A DNA stretch of 38,713 nucleotides. It comes from Bacillota bacterium. GTDB lineage: Bacteria; Bacillota; DTU030. The stretch is taken from NCBI GenBank assembly GCA_012842325.1, contig DUTA01000073.1:1-38713 (forward strand), given 5' to 3'. Under the pieces are notes generated by a model, which saw nothing but the letters and a program-made list of their open reading frames with translations, was not told the DNA's origin and did not search any database. Below, one piece after another: positions 15,016-23,236 of this stretch (the stretch's first letter is position 1; every line of letters starts with the position of its first letter). The translations under genes and the position numbers were made by a program.

Positions 15016-16427
15016 GCCTCATCACCCCTTTTTTTATTTTCTTGTATATTCTGGCAGATATTAAGATAATCCTGCCTGAAAAATAAAAAACTGGAAAAAA
15101 TTCGCAAATCGCCCCTGGCCTGGGCCAGGGGCGATATCCCCAGTTCATACAGCATCCACTCGGCGAAAACGCCGTAACCGCGGGCGGGATCGTTGACAAA
15201 AACGTGGGTGACGACCCCAACCAGCTTGTTGTCTTTAATGATGGGACTTCCGCTCATGCCCTGGATAATACCACCTGTTCTCTGAAGAAGCCCGGGATCC
15301 GTAATTCTTATTACCATACCCTTGTTGGTGGGATTATTTTGACTAAAGACCCGTTCAATTTCAATGGTATAGCTTTCGATTTTGTCGTCCTCAAGAACCG
15401 TCAAGATTTTTGCGGGTCCGGGGGTCACCTGGGAAGCGAGGGCAACAGGGATCCCATCCGGGTAATAGGGATTTTCTATCTGTTCATACAGGGTGCCGAA
15501 GATGCCGAATTCGGTATTTTTTTCAATGTCCCCGAGTATATCCTCCTCGGCAGTAAAAACGCCAATTTTCTCCCCCGGCAGCCCCTTGACGCCCTTTTGT
15601 ATTCCCGACACGACCGCCTTTACCACCGTTCCTTCTTCAACATTGAGGGGTTGATTGGTTTCGACGTCGGTAATCACATGGCCAAGGGCCCCGTAACGCC
15701 CCGATTCGGGATGATAGAAGGAAAGGGTGCCCACACCGTTGGCGCCATCGCGAACATAGAGGCCAATCCGGTAGCGTCCAGTTTCCCGGCATAAAACCGG
15801 CTCAATTTCAGATACGAAAACTGTCTCTCCCCGCTTGTATTCGATAGTAATTTTTTCCCCCTGCCGGCCGCACTCATCGACCACTTCGGCCAGATGTACC
15901 ACATTTTTTATCTTTTCCCCATTAACCCTGAGTATGGTGTCTCCTACGGTAATGCCAGCTTCCTGGGCCGGATTCTTGGTGGTGGTGCCCGGCTCACCGA
16001 TGGCCGCCAGGCCGATTACGATGACCCCATGGGAGAGAAGTAAAACGCCGATGGAATGACCCCCGGGGATTACCTTGACCGGCGGGAGGACATTTACCAC
16101 CATCCTTTTTACCGGAACGCCAAAAAAAAGTAACTCGACTTCTACTTCTCCCCGCTTAAGCGGTTCCACTTCCAGAGGTGCGCCCAAATTGACCTTTGCC
16201 ACCTGCGGCGAGAGGGGCAGGCCGTTGAGGTTGATAACTCCTTCCCGATCCGATCTTATATAGACATTGACGGGAAAACCGATATAAAAATTCTGTGTTT
16301 CCCCTTCCAAAAGCTGCAGGACCTCGGGCAGGGTTACCAAGGCCTTGAATTGCGGAGTCAGGGAGATGCCGATAATGAGCAGGGAGAGAAGAACACCGAC
16401 AATTTTGCGGCGGTTTTCCCCTGGCAA
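14994..16427 (-). CDS. spoIVB: SpoIVB serine peptidase (sigma-K checkpoint), with extra C-terminal tail
   Basis: A 477-residue forespore-secreted PDZ serine peptidase. In B. subtilis it cleaves SpoIVFA to release pro-sigma-K processing. An N-terminal membrane segment (residues 9-24) is followed by a PDZ domain near 130-210. The catalytic triad is H250 (GALGHVITD), D377 and S392 (GMSGSP), each shifted by exactly 14 from B. subtilis H236, D363 and S378. By the same shift the protein should end near residue 440. The remaining 37 or so residues read through a perfect inverted repeat and a sigma-H promoter and overlap spo0A by 22 bp. The start TTG 16427 has only a weak ribosome site. A region of about 150 bp upstream is AT-rich with no promoter I can name. 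Confidence 0.93.
   Translation of the reverse strand: MPGENRRKIVGVLLSLLIIGISLTPQFKALVTLPEVLQLLEGETQNFYIGFPVNVYIRSDREGVINLNGLPLSPQVAKVNLGAPLEVEPLKRGEVEVELLFFGVPVKRMVVNVLPPVKVIPGGHSIGVLLLSHGVIVIGLAAIGEPGTTTKNPAQEAGITVGDTILRVNGEKIKNVVHLAEVVDECGRQGEKITIEYKRGETVFVSEIEPVLCRETGRYRIGLYVRDGANGVGTLSFYHPESGRYGALGHVITDVETNQPLNVEEGTVVKAVVSGIQKGVKGLPGEKIGVFTAEEDILGDIEKNTEFGIFGTLYEQIENPYYPDGIPVALASQVTPGPAKILTVLEDDKIESYTIEIERVFSQNNPTNKGMVIRITDPGLLQRTGGIIQGMSGSPIIKDNKLVGVVTHVFVNDPARGYGVFAEWMLYELGISPLAQARGDLRIFSSFLFFRQDYLNICQNIQENKKRGDEACKNIFR
15046..15075 (-). promoter_or_regulatory. Sigma-H-type promoter of spo0A
   Basis: The minus strand reads GCAGGATTA, 12 bp, then CCAGAATAT. This fits RnAGGAwWW-N11-12-RnnGAATww with one mismatch (C for R). 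It would start transcription near 15039, about 25 nt before the spo0A start. The B. subtilis spo0A gene has a sigma-H promoter in the same relative place. A TTGCGAA at 15101-15107 matches six of seven positions of the 0A box TGNCGAA. Confidence 0.68.
15095..15135 (-). terminator. Terminator-like hairpin inside the spoIVB frame
   Basis: On the minus strand ATCGCCCCTGGCC and its exact complement form a 13-bp inverted repeat with a 2-nt centre, so about 11-12 bp can pair. A T6 run begins 7 nt after the stem, farther than in an ideal terminator. It sits where SpoIVB homologues normally end, between that point and the spo0A promoter. Confidence 0.55.
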
Positions 16428-16576
16428 CAGCCCATCACATCCCTTCCTTCACTCCCTTCACCCGGATCCCTGTTCTGAATATACTATTTCCTGAACGGTA
16501 ACCATTTATAATGAAATTCTTTGTTGTTTAAGTTAATGCAAACCAATTTAACCAATTTAAAATAATTTTCCAAGGC

Positions 16577-16602
16577 AAAAAAAAAGCGGGTTCAAAACCC
16601 GC
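16577..16602 (-). terminator. Terminator of recN, containing its stop codon
   Basis: On the minus strand GCGGGTT-TTG-AACCCGC is followed by nine Ts. The recN TGA (16592-16594) overlaps the stem-loop boundary, so the last three codons form the 5' arm. It is a strong intrinsic terminator. Confidence 0.9.
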
Positions 16603-18340
16603 CCCCCAATTGCTCCTTATACTTGGCCGCCAGGCGCAGCATTTCCCGGGCATGCTGTCGGGTAGTTTCCGTAACCCTGGCCCCGCCCTGCATCCGGGCC
16701 AATTCCTCCACCTGTTCATCTTCTGCCAATGGCTTTACCCTTGTATAGGTGCGCCCCGCCACAACATCTTTTTTTATCTGATAATGGGAGTCTGCCATGG
16801 ATGCAATCTGGGGGAGATGGGTGACACAGAGAACCTGCCTTGTCCGCCCCAGGGCGGCCAGCCTCTCGGCAACAGCCTGGGCAGTTCGGCCGCCAATGCC
16901 GGCATCGATCTCGTCGAAGATCAGGGTAGGAACGGTGTCGCTGGCCGCCAGGACACTTTTGAGGGCCAACATGATCCGCGATAGCTCCCCACCGGAAGCA
17001 ATGCGGGCCAGGGGTTTGGGGGGTTCACCCGGGTTGGGCGCCAGCAGGAATTCTACCTGATCAATGCCCTCTTCCGTGATGGCCACCCTTTTCCCCCCCA
17101 GTTCGATCCCCTCCCCGTCCTCCTGCTGGGAAATGGCAACGGAGAAGATAGTTTTTTCCATGCCCAGATAGGCCAATTCCCGCATTACTTCCCTTTCCAG
17201 TTGGCAGGCCAGTTTATGTCTGGCCCGGGAAAGTTTCAGGGCATAATCTGCCAGTTTCTTCTTGCTGGCAGCATATTTTTCCTCCAATTCCTGTTTATTT
17301 ACTGTGTACTGCTCTAAAGCCTCGATCTCCCTTTGGAGCCAGTTGTAATAGTCCAAAATTTCCTCAATGCTTTTACCGTATTTTCGTTTCAGTTCACTGA
17401 GCACATAGAGGCGCTCTTCCACCTCTTCCAGGCTTCCCGGATTTAATTCCAGATTGTCCCGGTAGGAGCGGATCTCCCTGGCAATCTCCTCGACTTGAAA
17501 GGATATGGACTCCAAACCCTCGCAGATGGGTCCCAGGCGGGGGTCAATGGCGGCCGCCTGCTGCAGCCAGCCAACAACCTGTCCCATGGAATCTAAAACC
17601 GACTGCCCGCCCCAGTCGTCTTCATAGAGAACCCGGTAAGAATCCCCGCACAGCTGGAAGAGCCTTTCCGTATGCTTCAGAATTTCTCTTTGGGTCAACA
17701 GCTCTTCCTCTTCACCCCGTTGCAGGTTGGCTGCCGCTATTTCCGCCCTCTGAAAGGAATAGAAATCTAGTTTTCGGGCTGTTTCCTTCGCTTCTTCCTC
17801 CAGCTTTGCCAACCTTTTCTGCAAGGAGCGGTATGTATGGTAACAGTCCTGAAACGCCTGACGCAGGCCGGTCAGTTCAGCATCACCGTAGCTGTCCAGG
17901 TAGGTAATATGGTTCTCAGGTCGGAGCAGGGATTGATGCTCATGCTGGCCGTGAATGTCCACCAGCTGCTGGCCGAGGGAACGGAGGAGAGAGACACTGG
18001 CGAGGCGGCCATTTATGCGACAGGTACTCTTGCCACTGGCACTGAGCTCGCGACTGATCAAGAGCTGGCTGTTTTCATCCAACTCAATCCCGGCCTCTTC
18101 CAGGCTTGCTTTCAGGTCAGGCAATGGGGGCAGTTGAAAAAGGGCCGTAACCCTGGCCTGTTCCGCTCCGGCGCGAATATAGTCGGTACTGCCCCTGGCG
18201 CCCAGGACGAGGCCGATGGCGTCTATGAGAATGGATTTGCCGGCTCCTGTCTCGCCGGTGAGAATATTGAGGCCCGGAGCTAAGGCAAGCTGCAATTTCT
18301 CGATCAGGGCCAGATTTTCTATTTCCAGTTCCAGTAACAC
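16592..18340 (-). CDS. recN: DNA repair protein RecN (SMC-like)
   Basis: A 582-residue SMC-family ATPase that acts early in double-strand break repair. It has Walker A GETGAGKS near residue 33, a long central coiled coil, the ABC signature region ASGGELSRIMLALK near 470 and Walker B TLIFDEIDAGIGG. The start is GTG 18340, with GGAGG 5 nt upstream, beginning MLLELEIENLALIEKL, the usual RecN N-terminus. It follows argR by 13 bp, the same order as in B. subtilis (ahrC-recN-spoIVB). Length is slightly above the usual 550-575. A terminator that overlaps the stop codon isolates it from spoIVB. Confidence 0.96.
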   Translation of the reverse strand: MLLELEIENLALIEKLQLALAPGLNILTGETGAGKSILIDAIGLVLGARGSTDYIRAGAEQARVTALFQLPPLPDLKASLEEAGIELDENSQLLISRELSASGKSTCRINGRLASVSLLRSLGQQLVDIHGQHEHQSLLRPENHITYLDSYGDAELTGLRQAFQDCYHTYRSLQKRLAKLEEEAKETARKLDFYSFQRAEIAAANLQRGEEEELLTQREILKHTERLFQLCGDSYRVLYEDDWGGQSVLDSMGQVVGWLQQAAAIDPRLGPICEGLESISFQVEEIAREIRSYRDNLELNPGSLEEVEERLYVLSELKRKYGKSIEEILDYYNWLQREIEALEQYTVNKQELEEKYAASKKKLADYALKLSRARHKLACQLEREVMRELAYLGMEKTIFSVAISQQEDGEGIELGGKRVAITEEGIDQVEFLLAPNPGEPPKPLARIASGGELSRIMLALKSVLAASDTVPTLIFDEIDAGIGGRTAQAVAERLAALGRTRQVLCVTHLPQIASMADSHYQIKKDVVAGRTYTRVKPLAEDEQVEELARMQGGARVTETTRQHAREMLRLAAKYKEQLGGGF

Positions 18341-18353
18341 CCCGTCCTCCCCC

Positions 18354-18809
18354 TTATGCTTCCATCAGGCTCTCCAACTTGGCCACTATATCCTTAACCA
18401 CCTCGGATGAGCTGGCAACGGCGATAATGGTATCATCGCCGGCTACGGTCCCAATGATTTCCGGCCAAGCAAAGCTGTCGATGACGGCCGCCACCCCCTG
18501 GGCCGAGCCAGTCAGGGTCTTGATCACAACAATATTTTCACTGGTGGCAATCTTGATCACCGATTCGCGGAAGAGACGCTGTTGCCTTTGTTCAATGGCA
18601 CCGCTAACCCTCTCCCCCGGCTGCCCATAGCGGTACCTGTTATTGTCCGTCGGGATCTTGACCAGACCCAGTTCTTTGATGTCCCGCGATACCGTTGCCT
18701 GGGTAACTTCAATCCCATGCTGCCGGAGCAGTTCTGCCAATTCCTCCTGGGTTTCGATTTCCTGGGAAGAGATTAGTTCCAGGATCAATCTTTGCCTTTT
18801 GTTTTTCAC
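18354..18809 (-). CDS. argR: Arginine repressor ArgR/AhrC
   Basis: A 151-residue transcription regulator that senses arginine. The N-terminal winged helix contains VTQATVSRDIKELGLVKIP, and the C-terminal oligomerisation and arginine-binding domain contains GTVAGDDTIIAVA. I prefer GTG 18809, giving a protein of the usual length (about 150) that begins KNKRQRLILELISSQ. A GTG at 18821 and a TTG at 18836 are possible; the TTG follows the nadK stop directly. Ribosome sites (AAAGGGGG, AGGGAG) suit the shorter form. It lies upstream of recN as in other Firmicutes. It should repress arginine biosynthesis and may activate catabolism, both known of the family. Confidence 0.93.
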   Translation of the reverse strand: MKNKRQRLILELISSQEIETQEELAELLRQHGIEVTQATVSRDIKELGLVKIPTDNNRYRYGQPGERVSGAIEQRQQRLFRESVIKIATSENIVVIKTLTGSAQGVAAVIDSFAWPEIIGTVAGDDTIIAVASSSEVVKDIVAKLESLMEA

Positions 18810-18836
18810 GGCTCCCTTCACCCCCTTTGTTGCCAA

Positions 18837-19718
18837 CTACCCCTCGTCCTTGTCATCCTCGGAAAAGGCTCCTTCCTGGAGACGGGTTCGCAATACCTGG
18901 TAAAAGCTCTGGCCCCTCAGGCGGACCAGTTTCGCGCGAAAGGGGGCGCGGCAAACGGCTATTCTATCCCCCGCTTCCAGGGGGAAACCCTGCTGGCCGT
19001 CGCAGGTCAGCATAATTTTGTTGTGATCGGCCTTTATCGTTATCTCGACCCTTTCCTCCTCGGGGATAACCAGGGAGCGGGAAGATAAGGTGTGGGGGCA
19101 GATGGGGGTGATAATAACACCCTGCAGTTTGGGATTCATGATGGGCCCGCCGGCAGAAAGGGAATAGGCCGTTGAACCCGTTGGTGTAGCCACTATCAGG
19201 CCGTCGCCCGGATAGGTGGCATAATATTCTCCATTTATGAAGGTCTGTAACCGAATTAACCGGGCAAAGGCTCCCTTGGTCACCACGATTTCATTCAAGG
19301 CCAGGTAGCTGTATACTTCCCTTCCTTTCCTGAAGACACAGACCTCCAGCATGAGCCGGTCATCGAGACAGAATTCCCCTGCCAGCACCTTGGTCAGGGC
19401 AGGGATTATATTGGCCGGCTCCGCAGTGGCCAGAAAACCCAGATGACCCATATTGACCCCCATGAGGGGAACCCCTGCCGGGGAGAGGGCGCGGGCCGCT
19501 GCCAGGAGGGTGCCATCGCCGCCCAAGACCAGGGCCAGGTCTATTTGCCGGGCAAAATCCTCGGCTTCTAACCTTTGCCCGGGCAGGTCCAAATCCCTGG
19601 TCTGCCTTTGCAGTAAAAAAACTTCTTTGCCCCGCTGCTGCAGCCAGGCAATTAGTTCCCGAGCAAGCAAGGTCGCGGCTGCTTTTTTTCGATTTATGTA
19701 AAACCCAAAGGACTGCAT
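18837..19718 (-). CDS. nadK: NAD kinase
   Basis: A 293-residue enzyme that phosphorylates NAD to NADP. Motifs are LVLGGDGTLLAAAR (the catalytic GGDGT), GHLGFLA, LNEIVV, and ATPTGSTAYSLSAGG, all in the family order. ATG 19718 is preceded by AAAGGAGG 5 nt upstream. Between it and tlyA is a 92-bp gap with nothing I can identify. Supply of NADPH is relevant to the isoprenoid genes nearby, but the grouping tlyA-nadK-argR-recN is a common Clostridial order. Confidence 0.95.
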   Translation of the reverse strand: MQSFGFYINRKKAAATLLARELIAWLQQRGKEVFLLQRQTRDLDLPGQRLEAEDFARQIDLALVLGGDGTLLAAARALSPAGVPLMGVNMGHLGFLATAEPANIIPALTKVLAGEFCLDDRLMLEVCVFRKGREVYSYLALNEIVVTKGAFARLIRLQTFINGEYYATYPGDGLIVATPTGSTAYSLSAGGPIMNPKLQGVIITPICPHTLSSRSLVIPEEERVEITIKADHNKIMLTCDGQQGFPLEAGDRIAVCRAPFRAKLVRLRGQSFYQVLRTRLQEGAFSEDDKDEG

Positions 19719-19810
19719 ACGCTACCTCCTTTAACTGCACCCTTTAATTAATATTCCTCTTTTTGCGCCCTTTCCCTTCTGCCCGGCTCACCCTCTCCGC
19801 AAGGACAGGG

Positions 19811-20620
19811 TCAGGTAACCTCCTGCCAGGCAGCAGCTACCGTTTCCCTTACCATTTCCGCCAGGGGGAGATCCTCCTCTTTTCCTTTGCGCAAGTAAAG
19901 CAGATATTCCCTGTTTCCCTGGGCCCCGCTGATGGGAGAAAAGGCAAGTCCCTCTATGCCAAAACCCATGCTCCGTGCTGCCTGGCCAATTCCCAGCAAA
20001 ACTTCTTCGTGGACGGCCGGATCCCGGACTACCCCCTTTTTCCCAACCTTTGCGGGACCTGCTTCAAACTGGGGTTTTACCAGGGCGACAACTTCCCCCC
20101 CGGGCGGCAGGAACTGCGCCACCTTTGGCAGGACCTTTTCCAGGGAAATGAAAGAAACGTCAATACAGGCAAAATCCACCGCTTCCGGGATGGCTTCCCG
20201 CTCCAGGTAGCGAATATTGGTTCGTTCCAGGACAATCACCCTGGGATCCTGCCGCAGGCGCCAGGCCAGCTGGTTCCAGCCCACATCGACGGCATAAACC
20301 CTTTTGGCACCATGCTGTAAGGCACAATCGGTGAAACCGCCCGTCGACGCCCCCACATCCATTACCACTTTCCCCTCCAGGACGATGGCAAAGGTTTTCA
20401 GGGCCTTCTCCAGCTTCAAACCTCCCCTGCTCACATAGGGATGCTCCTGGCCCAGGATCCTGATGGCGGCTCCCGGATCGACCCGGGTGCCGGCCTTTTC
20501 TATTTTTTCACCATTAACCAAGACCAGGCCAGCCATGATGGCAGCCTGGGCCCTCTGCCGGCTGGGGAAAAAGCCCCTTTTTGCCAACAGCACGTCCAGG
20601 CGTTCCTTTTTCTCAGCCAT
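19811..20620 (-). CDS. tlyA: TlyA-family rRNA methyltransferase (S4 + FtsJ domains)
   Basis: A 269-residue protein with an N-terminal S4 RNA-binding domain (RLDVLLAKRGFFPSRQRAQ) and a Rossmann methyltransferase domain of the FtsJ type (VVMDVGASTGGFTDCALQHG, then YAVDVG). TlyA of mycobacteria 2'-O-methylates 16S and 23S rRNA; Firmicute members (YqxC) are presumed to act likewise. The ATG at 20620 overlaps the dxs stop by 8 bp, so translation is coupled. In B. subtilis the same neighbour follows dxs. Confidence 0.93.
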   Translation of the reverse strand: MAEKKERLDVLLAKRGFFPSRQRAQAAIMAGLVLVNGEKIEKAGTRVDPGAAIRILGQEHPYVSRGGLKLEKALKTFAIVLEGKVVMDVGASTGGFTDCALQHGAKRVYAVDVGWNQLAWRLRQDPRVIVLERTNIRYLEREAIPEAVDFACIDVSFISLEKVLPKVAQFLPPGGEVVALVKPQFEAGPAKVGKKGVVRDPAVHEEVLLGIGQAARSMGFGIEGLAFSPISGAQGNREYLLYLRKGKEEDLPLAEMVRETVAAAWQEVT

Positions 20621-22541
20621 GCTCCTTCCCCCGCCCCTGACCCTGGCCTACTGGTTCCCGCCTCGCGGGCAGGTCAAATTCACACCTGACGGTTTCTACA
20701 ATGCCGGCGGCGGTAAGCTTATACTTTTCCAACAGATATTCCCGGCTCCCATGTTCGATAAATTGATCTCCATAGCCCATCATAACCACCCGGCAGCCGG
20801 TAACACCTTTTTGGGCCAATAGTTCCAGCACGGCACTGCCAAATCCTCCCTGGCAGACATGATCCTCTATGGTGACCAGCTTCCCTGTCCTTTGGGCATA
20901 GGCCAGAATAGTTTCTTCATCCAGGGGTTTGACAAAACGGGCGTTTACCACCGCGGCATCGATGCCGTCCCGGGCCAATATTTCCGCCGCCGCCAGGGCC
21001 CTGGCCACCATGGGGCCCAGGGCCAAAAGGGTAAGGTCGGAGCCGGGACGTACTACTTCCGCCTTGCCGATGGGCAGGGGAGCAGGATTCTCCCACAGCC
21101 TGGCCCCTTCTCCGGCCCCCCGGGGATAGCGCAGGGCGATGGGTCCCCGATGGCCAAGGGCCGTAACCAGCATCTGCTGCAGCTCGGCTTCATCCTTCGG
21201 GGCCATCAGGGTCATGCCCGGAAGGGAGCGTAAGTAGGCCAGATCAAAGACACCGTGATGGGTAGGGCCGTCTTCACCGACTACCCCGCCCCGGTCAATG
21301 GCAAAAACCACCGGTAAATTGGCGAGACAAATATCATGGACAATCTGGTCATAGGCCCGCTGGAGGAAGGTGGAGTAGATGGCCACCACCGGTTTCAAGC
21401 CCCCCGTGGCCAGGCCGGCCGCCAGCGTGACGGCATGCTGTTCTGCAATGCCCACATCAAAGCAGCGGTTGGGAAACTGCCGGGCCAGCCTGTCAAGCCC
21501 TGTTCCCATGGGCATGGCAGCGGTGATGCCGACTATCCGGTGATCCCTTTCGGCCAGTTTCACCAGGGTTTCGGCAAAGACCTCCGTATAAGAGGGATGG
21601 GCCTTTTTCTTTTTCGCCTTTCCCGTTGCCGGATCAAAGGGGCCGATACCGTGGAAGCGGTCAGGCTCCGCCTCTGCCGGTGGGTAGCCCTTGCCCTTGG
21701 TGGTTATCACATGGACCAGGACAGGCCCTTTGACCTTGAGGGCGCTGGTAAGGACCTGCTTCAGCCGGGGTATATTGTGCCCGTCTATGGGTCCCAAATA
21801 GGTAAAGCCCAGTTCTTCAAAGACAACTCCCGCCACCAGCAAATACTTGAGACTGTCCTTTACCCTTTCAACCGACTTTACCACCTGTCCCCCTATGGCC
21901 GGAATTTTCCGCAAAATATACTCAACATCGGCCTTCAGTTTCCCGTAGGCCGGATCGGCGCGCAGGCGGCTCAAATAGGAAGACAGGGCGCCCACATTGG
22001 GCGAGATGGACATTTCGTTGTCATTTAAAACCACCAGCAGGTCGGTTCCCACATGGCCGGCATGATTCAGGCCCTCCAGGGCCAGGCCCCCCGTCAGGGC
22101 CCCGTCCCCGATAACGGCACAGACGGTATAATCCTCCCCCTTCAGATCCCGGGCCAGGGCCAGGCCCAGGGCAGAGGAAATGGAGGTGCTGGTGTGGCCG
22201 GTGCCCACCACATCGTGGGGGCTTTCCTCCGGCTTGGGGAAACCACTCAAGCCGCCTGCGGTGCGTAGGGTGGGAAACTGCTCCTGCCGTCCGGTAAGGA
22301 GTTTATGGACATAGCACTGGTGGCCTACATCCCAGATAATCTTATCCCGGGGGCTATTGAGGACGCTGTGGAGGGCCAGGGTAAGTTCCACCACACCGAG
22401 ATTGGGAGCCAGATGGCCACCATTCCTGGCAACAACATCAATGATCGTCTTCCGGATCTCTGCCGCCAGTTCCACCAGTTCTGCAACGGTGAGGGAGGGT
22501 AAGTCTTCTGGACCTTTTATCTTTGCCAAGAGCTTTCCCAA
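20613..22541 (-). CDS. dxs: 1-Deoxy-D-xylulose-5-phosphate synthase
   Basis: A 642-residue thiamine diphosphate enzyme that condenses pyruvate and glyceraldehyde 3-phosphate, the first step of the MEP isoprenoid pathway. Motifs are the N-terminal GGHLAPNLGVVELTLALH, TPP site GDGALTGG, FDVGIAEQHAVTLAAG with the catalytic glutamate, and DRGGVVGEDGPTHHG. Length is typical (620-640). The start is TTG 22541 with GGAGGTG 8 nt upstream; the oapA stop lies 7 bp upstream. Proximity to ispA (across the OLE locus) groups two isoprenoid genes in this region. Confidence 0.97.
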   Translation of the reverse strand: MGKLLAKIKGPEDLPSLTVAELVELAAEIRKTIIDVVARNGGHLAPNLGVVELTLALHSVLNSPRDKIIWDVGHQCYVHKLLTGRQEQFPTLRTAGGLSGFPKPEESPHDVVGTGHTSTSISSALGLALARDLKGEDYTVCAVIGDGALTGGLALEGLNHAGHVGTDLLVVLNDNEMSISPNVGALSSYLSRLRADPAYGKLKADVEYILRKIPAIGGQVVKSVERVKDSLKYLLVAGVVFEELGFTYLGPIDGHNIPRLKQVLTSALKVKGPVLVHVITTKGKGYPPAEAEPDRFHGIGPFDPATGKAKKKKAHPSYTEVFAETLVKLAERDHRIVGITAAMPMGTGLDRLARQFPNRCFDVGIAEQHAVTLAAGLATGGLKPVVAIYSTFLQRAYDQIVHDICLANLPVVFAIDRGGVVGEDGPTHHGVFDLAYLRSLPGMTLMAPKDEAELQQMLVTALGHRGPIALRYPRGAGEGARLWENPAPLPIGKAEVVRPGSDLTLLALGPMVARALAAAEILARDGIDAAVVNARFVKPLDEETILAYAQRTGKLVTIEDHVCQGGFGSAVLELLAQKGVTGCRVVMMGYGDQFIEHGSREYLLEKYKLTAAGIVETVRCEFDLPARREPVGQGQGRGKEHG

Positions 22542-22548
22542 AAACTTT

Positions 22549-23175
22549 TCACCTCCGTCGCATTTTTCCCTTCTCAGCCAGGATCCTTAGACCGAAGTTA
22601 TCTTCCAGCCAGGCCAAAAAACAACCGACCTGAAAGGTTATTTCCCGGCACCGGTGCAGGGCTATGTACTTTCCGGCCGCCTTTCCCCCTACGGTCAGGG
22701 CGGCAACCAGACCTATGATCAGCAGTGAGGCCAGGGACTGGTCGGTTACCAGACCCCTTACCTGCAAATGAAAAATAATGGTGGCGGCAGCGGCCCCGCT
22801 CACCGTTCCGCAAATGTCTCCCACCAGGTCGTTGCAAAAGCTGCTCACCCGATCGGCATGGCGTACCAGGCGAATGGCTTGGGTGGCGCCGCGGACCTTT
22901 TTGGCCGCCATGGCATGGAAGGAGGCTTCCCCGGTGGCGGTCACGGCAACACCTATGATGTCAAAGATAATACCGGTCGAGATAATGAGCAGCAGGATCA
23001 GGACAGCCATGAAAAGTCCGAGTATATTGAGAACGGAATCGGAGGTTAAGGTCAGCATTATGGTCAGGAGAAAGGTCAGGACACCGACGCGTAAACTGCG
23101 CGCCAGTGGCCTCTGGTTTCCGTTGTTTTTATTCTTTCCTTTATTGGCCAAAAGCTTTTCCACCCGCCTGAACAA
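22549..23175 (-). CDS. oapA: OapA, OLE RNA-associated membrane protein
   Basis: A 208-residue protein with about four membrane helices (roughly 32-50, 52-75, 122-138 and 148-164) and very basic ends (KGKNKNNGNQRPLARSLR, KGKMRRR). A DxxxD motif, D116-LVG-D120, lies in the middle. Its place between an OLE-type RNA and dxs is exactly that of OapA (BH2780) in Bacillus halodurans, which binds OLE RNA and localises it to the membrane. In that system changes at a DxxxD motif disrupt function, as I recall. The start is TTG 23175 with AAAGGA 3 nt before it, a close spacing, so the start is slightly uncertain. The stop lies 7 bp before dxs. Confidence 0.85.
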   Translation of the reverse strand: MFRRVEKLLANKGKNKNNGNQRPLARSLRVGVLTFLLTIMLTLTSDSVLNILGLFMAVLILLLIISTGIIFDIIGVAVTATGEASFHAMAAKKVRGATQAIRLVRHADRVSSFCNDLVGDICGTVSGAAAATIIFHLQVRGLVTDQSLASLLIIGLVAALTVGGKAAGKYIALHRCREITFQVGCFLAWLEDNFGLRILAEKGKMRRR

Positions 23176-23195
23176 TTATCCTTTGGAGGACAATA

Positions 23196-23236
23196 GAAAA
23201 AGGGAAAGCCCTCCTCCCCGGGGTCTCTCCCTTTCC
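23196..23236 (-). terminator. Hairpin with T-run at the 3' end of OLE RNA
   Basis: On the minus strand AAAGGGAGAG pairs with CTTTCCCTTT (10 bp, one G-T wobble) around a G-rich loop with its own CCCC/GGGG, followed by a T-run. The oapA start is 20 nt downstream, so OLE may be released separately with partial read-through into oapA. Confidence 0.7.

Noticed and set aside
19719..19810. Gap between tlyA and nadK
   Set aside because: Searched for promoter and terminator; only the nadK ribosome site is clear.
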